A stretch of 64,000 nt of DNA, taken from Monocercomonoides exilis. Lineage: Eukaryota > Preaxostyla > Oxymonadida > Polymastigidae. A model generated the notes under the pieces. It saw only the letters and a list, made by a program, of their open reading frames with translations. It was not told the DNA's origin and made no database searches. Location of the stretch: assembly GCA_001643675.2 (NCBI GenBank), contig LSRY02000036.1:353501-417500 (forward strand), written 5' to 3'. A program made the position numbers and the translations under genes. Numbering within the stretch: the first letter of the stretch is position 1; each line of letters begins with the position of its first letter. Positions 1 through 12,100 of the stretch are shown here, piece by piece.

Positions 1-238
1 ATAAGCTATTCCTGAAAATATTTTTTATTTTTTTTATTTTAGTGAAAAGATCTGGTGTTTTTTGTTTTATTTTTCTGATTAAAGACTTGCTCATATTTTC
101 ACGAGCTTTTTGTTCTGAGATTTTTAAGTGTTGTTATTGTTATTGAACTTTTCTTATTTATGTTTTTGGTTATTTTTCATTGTTTAACACTTCATTTTTT
201 TAACACTTTTTCCATTTCACTAAATTTCGAAAAATTGA
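1..238. repeat. Left arm of ~238 bp inverted repeat around transposon 1
   Basis: This stretch is closely matched, as reverse complement, by 2521-2758. Base 1 pairs with 2758 and the inner ends are near 238 and 2521, with a few mismatches at the inner end. The match reaches the first base of the window, so the arm may extend further left. The arms lie outside the TA-flanked transposon at 491-2500. That suggests an older foldback or long-TIR element into whose loop the transposon inserted. Confidence 0.85.
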
Positions 239-928
239 TAATTTTGCAGTGATTATTGAGTTGCTTTGTTTTTCAATGTTAAAAAATAGTTGAAAAAATG
301 ATTGAAATGATCGTCACAAAAATTAAGAAATAAAACAATATGATTTTTAGCGTATAAAACAAAAATACACGAATACAAGTTTTTTTGAATAATAATCACG
401 ATCATAAAAATGAAAAGATTTTCTTCCTTTTGAATATCTTCATTTGTTGATAGTTTATGTATTTTTTCTTAAAAATTAAAGAAAAAACATAGGGTCATAT
501 TTTTATTAGTACCCATTTTTTTTATTAGTACCCAAATTTTTCGAAATGAAAAATTCTAAAAAATTCAAAAAAATACAAAACTCGAATCTAATTTGCGTAT
601 GACTTTTCTTTTTCCCTTTCCTCTTTCAATTTCATCAGATGATTCTTTCTCTATATCGTTCTCATCTTGAAGTATTTTGAATTTTCTTTTCAGCTTTTTC
701 GTGAAATTCATTGTTTCATCATTTTTTTCATCAGAAATGTTTTCTTTTTCATTATCCATTTCGCTTTTCTTTTTCAAATAATCATCCCACTCATTAAGCA
801 CCTTTTCTTTTGTTATTTCTTAACTTTAAAAGTCAAATCGATTTTGATGAGAAGGAAGAGGAGAAGTCGATGATTGAGAAAGCTTTATCAGAACTGGCCC
901 AGACGAGTCTTTCAGCACGCATTGCATT

Positions 929-2053
929 TTATTGCTCTTTTTTTGACTGAAGGTGATAATGTCGAATGAATTGATTGTTGTGGAGCTTTTTCGAAAGCAG
1001 TTCTCTTTGCTGCTGAAGATGAAGTGAAGTTGCGCAGTGCTGAGAACTCAGCTCTGATTTGAAAACTGCAAATACACTTCTGTCAAGTGGCTGGCAGATG
1101 TGTGTGCTGTGAGGGATGAACGTCACATCATCCACATTTTCTTTTTTGAACTCTCGCCAGATTGTTGGATCTGCTCGAGAAATGTGGGAGTCGATTAGAA
1201 GCAAGCAGTGCGATTCGTCGAGTGACATGCGTTGCCTTCTTTCTTTGATTGAAGTAGGAAGAATTGTCAGTGTATATTTTCTGAACGTAGAAGATTTCAT
1301 CAATTCGCATTTGTTTTGCCATATCTCAAGATTTGAAGACTGAAGAGGATTCAAGTCATCAGGAAATTTGAGACTCGGCCACAGAATCACTGAAGGAAGT
1401 GATTGTCCATCAGCTGCGACCGCCGCAATTAGTGTAGAATTCGCCATTCGCGCAGCAGATTTAGCGTAACCGGGTTTTGTATTTGCCGGATGAACGACCT
1501 TCCGATTGGAGCTGTCGGGAACCCTGAGTCAAGACTCATCCACGTTGAAAATCAGTGCGTTGTTGTAACTGTTGTTCTGATGTAATCCGTTGAGCATATC
1601 ATACCAGGGCTTTAGAACTTGTTGGCATGATACGGCAAGCCTATTCGCATCAACAATTTTTGGCTTTGATGTCTTCAGCTCTGGATGTCGTTTGATGAAA
1701 TTGTAGGCAACTGACGCAGAAACTTTAACATCTGGCGTGTTTTCTGGTTTCAAATCATTAACAACATTTTCAATCTAATTAATATTAATTAATACATTTC
1801 ATAGAATATTTATACAAACCAGTTCACGCATTTTCTTGATGGTTAAGCTTGCTCCAGACAGTGATTCTATTTTAATTTCATCCAGCACTGTTTGCTCTTT
1901 TTCTCCAATGACCACAGCAGGTCTTCCAATTTTTGAAACTAGCCTTCCTTGCCGAACAGCCTTCACCGCACGCTTGATTCGGATTTTGCTGAATTTTTTG
2001 CTGTTGTTTTCATCCGCCAAACGCACTACTCCATCGTTTTCAATTTTTTCCAT
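929..2053 (-). pseudogene. Pogo/jerky-type DDE transposase, one intron, one nonsense codon
   Basis: The frame starts at ATG 2053. Its first exon has a basic helical N-terminus and ends at 1820. A 45 bp intron (1775-1819) begins GTTTGT and ends AATTAG, and removing it keeps the frame. The second exon carries the DDE_1 signatures: NVDES (first catalytic Asp), LLLIDSH (second) and IPHSTHICQPLDRSVF (the STH..QPLD block with the third acidic residue). Directly after NVDES the codon at 1529-1531 is TGA where the frame otherwise continues unbroken, probably a Trp codon changed to stop. This is a domain family of cut-and-paste transposases related to CENP-B/Tigger. Inactivation by the stop is inferred. 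A lysine-rich frame at 565-801 may be the old C-terminal tail. Confidence 0.85.
1775..1819 (-). other. 45 bp intron in transposase 1
   Basis: On the minus strand the donor is GTTTGT and the acceptor is AATTAG. Splicing joins ...KMREL to IENVVNDL... in phase 0 and removes the in-frame stop found inside the intron. The donor resembles the GTWTGN donors of the host-type genes in this window. Confidence 0.75.
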
Positions 2054-2520
2054 TCACTCATACAGATTCATTAATTATCTCCATTCGAACGATAGCATTT
2101 CCTCCCACAGCTTCAGCTGACCAATAGTAGATTTCCTTGTAACTTCATTTTTCATTTTTTATTTTTTGTGTTATGATCATAAAGCCAATTTATTTAATTT
2201 ATTATTATAAATTTCAATTTTCATTGAAATTTAATTTTTTGTTCATTAAATGCATATTTTTTTGAATTAAATTCATTGGAACCAACCTGTAACTGATAGA
2301 ATTTCAACGGGAGGCTTTTAACCCCACCATTTCCCCCCCACAAGAAACAGGTTATGCATTCAAATGTATTTATTCAGTTGCTGATATTTTTCTTATATAC
2401 CAAAAATACTATTAATAAATCGAAATGTTGGTGGCTGAATAATTGATTTTAAAAAAATAGGATCGAATAAAAAAAATAGGATCTAATAAAAATATGACCC
2501 TATTTTTTTAAATGCATTCT

Positions 2521-2758
2521 TCAATTTGTCGAAATTAAGTGAAATGGAAAAAGTGTTAAAAAAATGAAGTGTTAAACAATGAAAAATAACCAAAAACATA
2601 AATAAGAAAAGTTCAATAACAATAACAACACTTAAAAATCTCAGAACAAAAAGCTCGTGAAAATATGAGCAAGTCTTTAATCAGAAAAATAAAACAAAAA
2701 ACACCAGATCTTTTCACTAAAATAAAAAAAATAAAAAATATTTTCAGGAATAGCTTAT
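2521..2758. repeat. Right arm of ~238 bp inverted repeat
   Basis: This is the reverse complement of 1-238 with only a few differences. It begins 20 bp beyond the right end of transposon 1, whereas the left arm ends about 250 bp before the transposon. The two arms are therefore not the transposon's own TIRs. Confidence 0.85.
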
Positions 2759-3134
2759 TATAATATATTTGAAATTTTCTATTTTTTTTTTTTCCAAAAG
2801 TGCTCTGGAGAGCCAGAAAATTTAGGTCTCGATAAAAAAAGGGGTGATATGATAGATTTCTGACCCTATTATCATTATTGAAATATTTCCTATTTATACT
2901 ATTTTCTTGTGAAAACTTTTCTGTAACTTTCAAGAAACAGAATGCAATTAATCAAAGTTATCTAATCATGCTAAAAAACTGATTGACATTAAATGCATTT
3001 GTAAAAGGAATAAATAATTATTCATATACATAACAAAAACGTCTCTGAAAAAAATCTAATGATACGAAAAGAAAAAAATTATGATACAAAGTTGAATAAA
3101 AACCGAATGAATTAATAGATACAATATAACAAGA
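2759..3134. other. AT-rich intergenic stretch, nothing recognised
   Basis: This lies between the inverted-repeat arm and the stop codon of the giant gene. There are poly-A/T runs only and no coding frame that looks maintained. It should include the 3' UTR and polyadenylation region of the giant gene, but no clear signal can be singled out. Confidence 0.5.
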
Positions 3135-6100
3135 TTATTCAATAAAAGGTAAAACTTCAAAAAGATTTGCATGATCAGGGAATAATAACATCTCAAGTCT
3201 TGACGCTTCTTCTGCAAGTTGATTCATCGTCGAACTATTGGAAAATTAGAAGATATTATGGGAACAAATTACATAATACAAATAAGAATTGGTTATTTGT
3301 TTCAAAGTTTCAAACGAAGAGATATTATGAACGGAAGGAAAAATAAAAATTGTTTAACCGCATACAATTTCATTGAGTCGGACAAATTATTGAGAAAATC
3401 TTTCAGATTTTCAGAACTTTTCCCGCTAAATTGTTTATTCAAGCTATCAACAAATGTTGAATAGATCTAAAAATAATAGATCGGTTGATAATTGAAAGAA
3501 AAAGAGAATAAATGAAATATGATAAAAAAAATAAAAAAGGAATCATTTAGCAAACCTTTTTATATTTCTTTTTTTCTGAATCAGATGCTCCAGTTCGCTC
3601 TTTCCAATAAAAGCTCACCGTTGTCAATAACACGATTATCACTGCCTTGACATTTTCAGAAATAGGCATTTTCTTCTGCCAAAAGTACCTTGCTTCAACA
3701 AGATTCAACAATGAAGCAAACAACTGGCTCATCATTTCGTACAAAGTATTCTGCTGAACACTTGCAAGCATCAGCACAGCCGCATCCGCCAGCAAAGGAA
3801 GAGCCTCAACTTCGCGGTGGGCATCAACAGACAGAACAGCAAAGCACGAATTTGCTGAAGAGGAAGGATGCTTGCTTGTTGCTGTTTGAGGAATGAGAGA
3901 AGCAACTGGTGCAGAATTTGGCATCAACGGCAGAAAGGCACTGGATGAAACAGACTGAGGCGTGGAAGAACAGAGAGTGGTTACAATTAAATACAAAATA
4001 GAATATGCAGTCGTCGAAGGAAGTGCACGGAACGACGATTCTGTTCCATTGAGACCCGACTGCGAGGGCTGGTAGCCTCGGGCAATCATCGGCAGCCCAT
4101 TTGCCCCTTCACTTTGGGCCATCGACGCTGCAGACGAGACCGAGTTGGCGTGGTGCGTGCGGAACAGGCACGGCTTGCGGAAGTCCGTGTAGCACGAGCA
4201 GTCCATCGTCTGAAACAGATCGAATTCGTCATGTGCTGTCATCCCCGCATCTGCAACATTCTTTGTTTTCCACAAAACAACAAGCTCTTTTTGATTCTCT
4301 GATTGAGGGGATATCAGAGAAGATTCTGTGAACGATGGCAGAACGCCAGGATCGATGATCAGAGGGAAAAACGAGCGGATAACGAGCGAAAGAGACAAAA
4401 AATATGACTTGCGGCAGCAGCAGTCAAGAAACGCATGTAAAAGTGATGTGTTCTTTTCAAACGGATCTCGAAGCTTTTCGCTATCCGAAGAAAAGGTTTG
4501 GAAAAGGGTAGATGATGTAGCAACAGCAACAGGATTACCTGCTTCAATTGAGGAGATTAAAAACGTATTTGGCGGTTGGTGAATTATCCCAATCGCCGAT
4601 AAGTCAGTGGGGTTAGATACAAACAAGAATAGCGAACGCACAAAAGGCGCCAAAGAATCAACGAGAGTGCGAAATGACAGAAGCGGCTGAGGAGGATAAG
4701 AGAGAGAAATCGTGTAATTCTCGTAATTTCCAATAAGCTGAAGAAACTCCGTTGAGGGCTCAATAGATGCATTGCTGCTTTCTTCAGCGGGAGGTGGTTG
4801 TATATTGTTCTGGATTGCTTGGGAGGAATCTCTGCGTGCTTTCCTCCTTTCTTCTCGTTCTCTTTCGTGCATTCGCTCTGCCTCCTCAGCTTTTTTCAGA
4901 TATTGCCCGATTTCTTTATATTTTTCGAGAGGGCCAAATTCAGATGGTATTTCTGGCGGAGTGACACGAAGAGCGATGGAAAGCAAAAACTCCATCAAAA
5001 AAGTGGAAGGAACCATTGTGTCTGTGGTGCTTCCTTGGGCAGAAGGATTCGAAGGTGAAGAAGAAGTTGGCGAGTGGCCAGGAGTTGAAGTATTATTAGC
5101 TGAAAAAGAAGAGCCAGAAGATTGCGATGATGGAGTTGAGGCAGAATTACGACGAAGTTTGTGGTGGCTCATTTTTGTGTTGAATGATATGTGCAACAGG
5201 CTCAGCACAGAAACAATACTCGACTGAATAACAGCATGATACTGCGCTGTTGTTCTGAATGAAAGAGAAAGTCGAGAAAGCAGCCGGAGAAACAGAAGAA
5301 TGTGCTTTCGAAGCATCGGGGGAAGAACAGAAAAGGTGGAAGAGTACGTGTGGAGAGGAGTGATTATTGGCGGAGTATGAGAAGGAGATGGCGAGCGATT
5401 ATGAGATTTTGATCTGCTTGATGATAACAGCGAATAAAATGAGTTTTTCTGCTTATCCGAAGAAGACGAGGCATCAAATGTTGCTTTTATGGCACTCGAA
5501 TAAGACTGAAGATCTCCAAAATAAAGGGCAGATGCAACAAACAGCTGAATCAGGTTCTTCATCACTAGAGAGATGTGCATGCCATGGCGCCGCTGAATGG
5601 CAAGAGGCGTGTTCTGGTCAGGTGTCCTGCTGAAGTGCTGGGGCAGCACCAGCTGCAAAGCAAGCTGCAATTCTTCATTGCTATCGACATCCGTTGAACA
5701 GAAGTAATACGAGTCATCATCATCGTTTGCATCATATGTCTTCTCGTGATCGCCTTCTTCGATTGAATGAAGAGGAGAACGTGGATGTGGAGACCCAATT
5801 TGCACAATCTGCAACAAGAAAAACAGCGTCTTCAGCTGATCTGTGATGATATCCTGACTCGGCGAGAAATAAAGCACAGGTCTGTCATGCTCATCGAAGA
5901 CAGGCTCTCTTCTTGCAAAGCGTGTGGAAAGGAGCGAACACACAAAATAGAAATACAGTTCAAGGCGACACATGTCAACAATAAGATACTTTGCAGCATT
6001 TCGCTCTGCGTTTGCTTCAAAAGTTTCTCCATCACTGTCATTTTTGTTCATTTGCCTGGATATTCTCTTTTCTGGATGAGGATTGAAAGTATCTTTCTCC

Positions 6101-9100
6101 TTCAGCGTCTTTGGCAAATCCATCTTAAAGTCCTTCTTTGGTATCTCCTTCTCGGCGACAAGCTTCCACAGCTGGTCAGAGCCCTCAGGCTCCAAACAGA
6201 TCAAAAAGGTCAGTCTGCATGCAATCTGGATGACCTCGTCAATCTGCTCCACAAGTTCAAAGGAGAACCGCAGTGAATCAACAGGATGGCTGTGGGACGT
6301 CACAACAGGAGGCGGATGAAACAGAGCAAGGATCCAGTCAAGCCCTGCTTTGAGCTGAGGCACAGAAAGGATGTTGAAAGGCACCCACGAAAGATAGCGC
6401 AGCTGGTTTCGGAAGTTTATGTAGGACTTCCAAGATGACGGAAGCAGACTACGTCTGTTCACAAATATCTGCCCTTTTCTGTAGAATGATGGAATTATAA
6501 ATGGAAAAGTGGCAGTTTCAACAACAGACAGAAACATCAGAGATATCAACGAAGAAAGAGAGACTGCAAAGCGTTGCTGGGCTTCTGGCGACGATGAAAA
6601 GTAGGAAACAAGAGAGATATCATCCTCAAAGTCATCATAAAACACAAGCTCGTCATTCTTTTTTCCTTCTTTTTGAGTTGTTGGTGTAGTTGCTGTTCTT
6701 GAAGTTTCTGATGTTGATTGCTCGCCTTCTTGCTGATAAGGACTGGACATAATTGAAGAAGAAGGCAAGAGCGAATAGTCATTTGACTCAATCTTTCCAT
6801 TGGAAGATGCGTTGGACGAACGGCTTGAGTCTCTTGTTCTTGTGGAATTGGTATCAGTTGAAGAGTGCTCTGAAAAGTGCGTTTTTGCTGCAGAAGAAGT
6901 AGAAGACGATAATGTTGTGGTAGAATTCGATGCTTCACTATAATGATGCGAAGACAATGTGTCATTAGGATGGAATGCTCTCTTCCTCAGTTCTTCTTCT
7001 GAAACAGAAGACGAAGGCACTTTCATCTTCAACAGCAGTGGAGTCTCAAACAGTTTCTCGTTCTGTTTTCTTCGGCGGTGCATCAACTTCTCATTGCGGA
7101 TCATTCCGTCAAAGCCAATCACACACGCCACCCAGTCAACCATCAGAGACATCTGTGGAATGAGACAATGCAGCGAACGCGATTGAGTGGGGATGGATGT
7201 GAACACACAGAAAGTTGGTGGCTGTGACGAAACAGAAAATGTCGCTGATGCAAATGGAGATGGAGACGGAGTGTGCGATGATGTGGGAGTCGAGGCGCTG
7301 TTTGGAGTGGAGCTTCGTGAAGAGCCTCCACTTGAGGAAGACGATGGCGACCTCATCTTTCTGTAAGACTCGCCAAGAATTGCCCATTCTTTTCTGGCCA
7401 TTGTCAGCAGTGGCGTGATGAGTGTAGGTGGAAATCTGTTCCATGAACTCCAGCACACGTTAGAAAACAGCTCAGTCACATAGAGATGGAAGGGGAATGC
7501 ACATGTTGATCGCACAAGTGTCATTGATGGGATTGTCGTCTGTGCCAAAGAAAACGAGCTGATGGAAATAGCATACCATTCAAGCAAGTCGCAATAGAAT
7601 GCAAGGACAGATGTGAACAGTGCGGTTACTGCAGACGGAGGAGGCGTCTGCTGCCAAACTGGTTTTGTGGTTGTGCGACTCAGGGTGTTGCTGGGCGATG
7701 ATGGCTCACTTCCTGAAGCAGGACTTCCAGATGAGTACATTGTGGAATCAGGAGATGCAGACAAAGATAGATTGCCTGCTGAAGGTGAAGATGACGATGT
7801 TGAAACTGTGTCAGTGGCAGAATATGCGATGTTCAATTTGCTATTGCTTTTTGGATGCAACAGCTGTGCAGCCCAGCTGAAATGTGACATTTTCAACTTC
7901 AGCCTTTTATCTCGTTCCTCAAGAATAACAGCAAGTGGAATGTATTTGGTGTAGTTCGCTGCTTCAAACTCTTCAATATCTTTAGCTTCTTGTTCATTCC
8001 TCCATTCAATTTCAGAAGCCTCTCTTTCTTTCGCTTTCATGATGATCGCATTGATGCAGCTGACGCAATCCTTCATAATCTGCGGAAGACAGCCATCGCC
8101 ATCAGCCTCAGATGAAAATGGGAATGATGGATGACAATACGGCAGTTCGTGTACATAGCTTCCACTTCCACTTCCACTCGAAGCAGTAGATGCTGAATTC
8201 TGTGTGCGTGCATGCGCCGTTGTGTCTGACATGGCCTCTTGTGTTTCTCCATCTGAAGCAGAAATAGAAGCAGAACCAGAAGCAGTTGAATTCTGTGTAG
8301 TAGATGCTTGAGATGATGGAGTGGATGCTTGCTTTGAATGACTCGTCCGAATGATGTTGTTGTCCATTGTGAACGATGAATAAGGCGCAGGGAAGATCAA
8401 CGGCGCAAAACAATGGAACGTCAGTTCCAACAACACACGTGGATGAAACGCAATGGGATTTTGAAGCATTTTCTTGGCAAACTCTGTTGAAGCTGCCCTT
8501 TGCTTCTTCTCCCGCTCTTCTTGCTGCTTCAGCTCTTCCTCAATTGCCTCGTTATCTTCATCTTCCTCTTCCTCTTCCTCTTCTTCATTTCCATTAACAC
8601 TCTTTGTTTCTTTCTGTTTTTGTGATATTTCTTTATTTTGATGCTCTGCTGACTCAACTTTCTCATTTTGCAGTTGAATCTCCCCTTCATCTCCTGCTTG
8701 AATTCCAAAGGCTTCTCTCAAAGTTCTTTCATTCTCCTTCAACAGCCTTTCCTTTACGCTCTTTTCCGAATTCTCCACTTTGCTAATTATTCCTTCTCTT
8801 TCTCCTCCTCCTCTTTCTGCTTCTTCTGCTGAATCAACCTCTCCAATCACTTCAACAGGCGCCAGATCGGTTTTCTCGCCATTCGGATGCTCCAGCGCAG
8901 GAGACAGCAAATGTGGAGTTTGATCAGCAGCTGTCTTTTCTGTCATCTCAGATGCATAAATCTTCGATTTGTCGTTTTGCTCTGCTTCCTTTTCTTCATT
9001 TTCTGTATCTGCAACATCATCAACAACACCTCTATTGTTATCGAATTCTTCTTCTTCATCCTGTTCTTGCTCTCCTTCTTCATCCAAAACAAGGTCTGGC

Positions 9101-12100
9101 TTGTCTTCCTCATCATTATCATCTGAGCTGTTGTTGTAGTATCTCTTCATATACTCTGTGTCTGAGTCATCTAAATGTGGATCGTCCTGAAGATCATACA
9201 CCAAAGAATGCCTGCGTTCTGTTGAGTCATTGTCTTCTTCGTCATCCTCATCCTCGTCACTTCCTCCAGTCAGCTCTTCGTTTCTTTCTTTCCCTTTCCT
9301 CCTCGGCGGCTTCTTCCACTTCCACATCAGTCCACCCAGTTTGTATGACTTGTTTTCCATTGCTGAAGCAGAAGAAGGTGTTGGAGATGTATCATCACGC
9401 TCAATAAGCTCAGCAGTTTCAGCAGAAGACGGAGGCAAATAATCAAGAGAATTGTTTCTTCTGTGCCTCCTCTCTTTTTCCTTCAGCTTCTGCAGCTCCT
9501 TCTTTCTTTGCTTTTTCCTGATCTCTTTCTTCACTTTCTTGAGTGAACGCTTTTTAACTGGCTGATAGCCCAGTGCAGATTCAGTCAGCGACGTCATGTC
9601 AGAAGAAGACGGTGGAGGCTGAGAGGGAACATACGACACCAGTGCCATGATAGCAGCCTTCATAAAAGAAGAAATGCCCAACAGATGCGACGGAGACAGT
9701 GCATGTGGCGTGAGATGTGCGTATGGCGTAGGCGGAGATGGGATTGATGCACGAGAGCTGTTCGAAGCAGGTGTTGCTGGAGCAGCAGGAATTAACTGAG
9801 GAGTCGGCGAGGCAGTGTCTGCCTGGAAAAACGCCTCTTTCTGCTCTGTTGTTGCAACAGGAATCAGAGTCCACCGGTCTCTTCGTGCTCTTTCCCTTTC
9901 CATCCGCCTTGTTCGCCTCATCTCGTCTCTGTCATTCCTTTCACTGCTCTGCCCATCGCTCTCCTCTTTCTCATCCACACAATCTCGCCAGAACGGCCAC
10001 CGCAGCTGGCTCAAAGCGTCAACCAGCTTCAGCAGCCCTCCCATGATGACAAGAGAAGGAGAAAATGGGCCATTGACATCCCAGGACTCCTTGTAGAGTG
10101 AAGAGGAAGCAGAAACATTGGGGGCAAATGCTTGGGAGGACATGATGTGTGGCAGTCTGTTCACCTCTGCAGCGAGGATAATCCACACAATAGGCGAAAA
10201 CGAGGTGTGCTGGATGTGGTTGGTGCAAAGAGAAGAAGAGGAAGAAGTGAAAGAAGGAGAAGACAAAGAATTTGTCTGTGCAATTGAAGCAACTGACGTA
10301 GTGCTCGGTGGTCTGCCATCTTCAGAAGAAGACGAAAAGCCATACGAAGACGTAGAAGAAATGCCAAAAGAGGGAGAGAAAGCTGCGCTTGACATTTGAT
10401 AAGAGAGAGAATAGTGCGAGTTGATGATCAGCTGGTTGCATGTGATGTCGATCAGATCCAGCCACACCTGCTGACCTGGTGTGGGCACAAACGGGCGGAG
10501 CATCGGGCGGTTTGAAAAGGGAAGCGGCATTCGGCTTATTCCTGTTGCAAGAAATAGCTCAGCAGAAGAAAAGGAAGGGCTATGGAACTTCTGCACCATC
10601 CGAAGCACTTCTGTGTTGTCTACGTGTTGAAGTTGCATCAACGTCTGCATCATTTTGATGAAGGCACTGGCTGCATACGATGGATAATGCGTTGTTTTCA
10701 TCACAGGCAGCTGGATGAATGATGAGAGAGAAGGCGAGAGAAGAGGATGTACTCCTCTGGGAGCCATCAGATCGCTTGACTCAGGCAGTGCATATGTTTG
10801 TGAGGTTATTGCGTGTGGCAGGATGTTGTGGCTGGACGCAATAGAACGGAACGAAAGTGTGGGCGAGTTCAGCATCGGCTGCTGTGAGGCACTCATCTCG
10901 TTTGCCGGTGCTTCTCTGTCTCCTGCTCGCAGTAGAGATTGCGTATCATCCTGATTCTCAGAAGGAAACTGCTGTTCTGACTGCTGCGACTGCCCGTTCA
11001 GCGATGCAGCTGTCGACAGAAGCTCGCTGGGCTGCGGGTTGCTCACGAGCGCTGCTCCGAAGTCGTCCATTTCTGGGTCTGTTGGCTTAGCAGTGACGAA
11101 ATAGTCAGCGTTGTGCTGATGTAAATAGGCGAGACAGTTGAATATCAGTTGCACGATTGGCTTGAGAGTGGCAGATGAATATGAAGAAGGCAGCACAAAT
11201 GAAGAAAACGGATGGAAAATCGATGAACCAGTCAATGAACTGATTGAAGATGGGGCACCTGATGAAATAGAAGACAAAGTGCTCAGCTGCAGTGCGTCTG
11301 TTGTGGCCAGAGAAGAAATGGAAGTTGAAGAAGAAGAAGTCGTCGAAGAATAAGAAGAAGAATTCGGGAACTGGAGCGGAGGTCTTGCTGGAATGACAAT
11401 CAGATTTGAGGAGCTGTAATCGTGATTGAGTGAGTCACCGATTGAAGGCACAGGCAGACTGATGAACTTCCTCAGAACAACAATAAACTGCGAGTCTTCC
11501 TGCGATGCGATGAACGAGAGTGCCAGTTTGTTCAAGTTGGCTGAATGGAGAAGAAGAGCATCGCTTGGGGAAGCTCTTGCAGCTGATGCGACAGACGACA
11601 AAGAAGGATGAGGAGAAGAAGAAGACTGCACCCCAACCGGACTGAACAGATGCGCTTGGGGAACGAGCGGCAGGTTTGTTGAAGGAGAGTAGTGAGGCTG
11701 GACAGGAATAAAAGAGGAAGAAGAAGATGGAATGATGTTGGAGACAGAAGGGCGAGTGTATGTGGCTGCTCCTATGCCAAACAGGAAGGAGTCTGTCAGC
11801 GGCTGATTGGGGTCTTGTGGAGGAGCAGCTGATTGGGAAGATAAAATGGATGACTGTGAGGCCAAGGGATGAAGAGTGGACAAACCAGAAGAAGGCGATG
11901 AACGATACAGAGGTGATGATTGCGGTGGAGGAGAAGGCGACATCATCGCCAGCGTCTTTTTGCACATGTTCCGAAAGGCAAAGTCAGCCAAGCTGCGCCA
12001 GCTGTCCACAAATAGCATGTGCGGAATGAGAAACTTAGCCAAAAAGACTGCAATTGATGGCTTGGCAACGAGCGAGCGGAGCAACTCTTCTTGAATTCTG

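Larger units (their letters stand above)
491..2500 (-). mobile_element. Tc1/mariner-pogo type DNA transposon 1
   Basis: The ends are perfect inverted repeats. GGGTCATATTTTTATTAG begins at 491 and its complement ends at 2500. Each end abuts a TA dinucleotide (489-490 and 2501-2502), the target duplication typical of the Tc1/mariner/pogo superfamily. The left end also carries a tandem subterminal repeat (TTATTAGTACCCA twice, 503-532). The interior carries a DDE transposase gene on the minus strand (929-2053) and a charged C-terminal-like reading frame at 565-801. The element is about 2.0 kb, a usual size for pogo/Tigger-like elements. The transposase has one in-frame stop, so this copy is probably not autonomous now. 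Confidence 0.85.
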
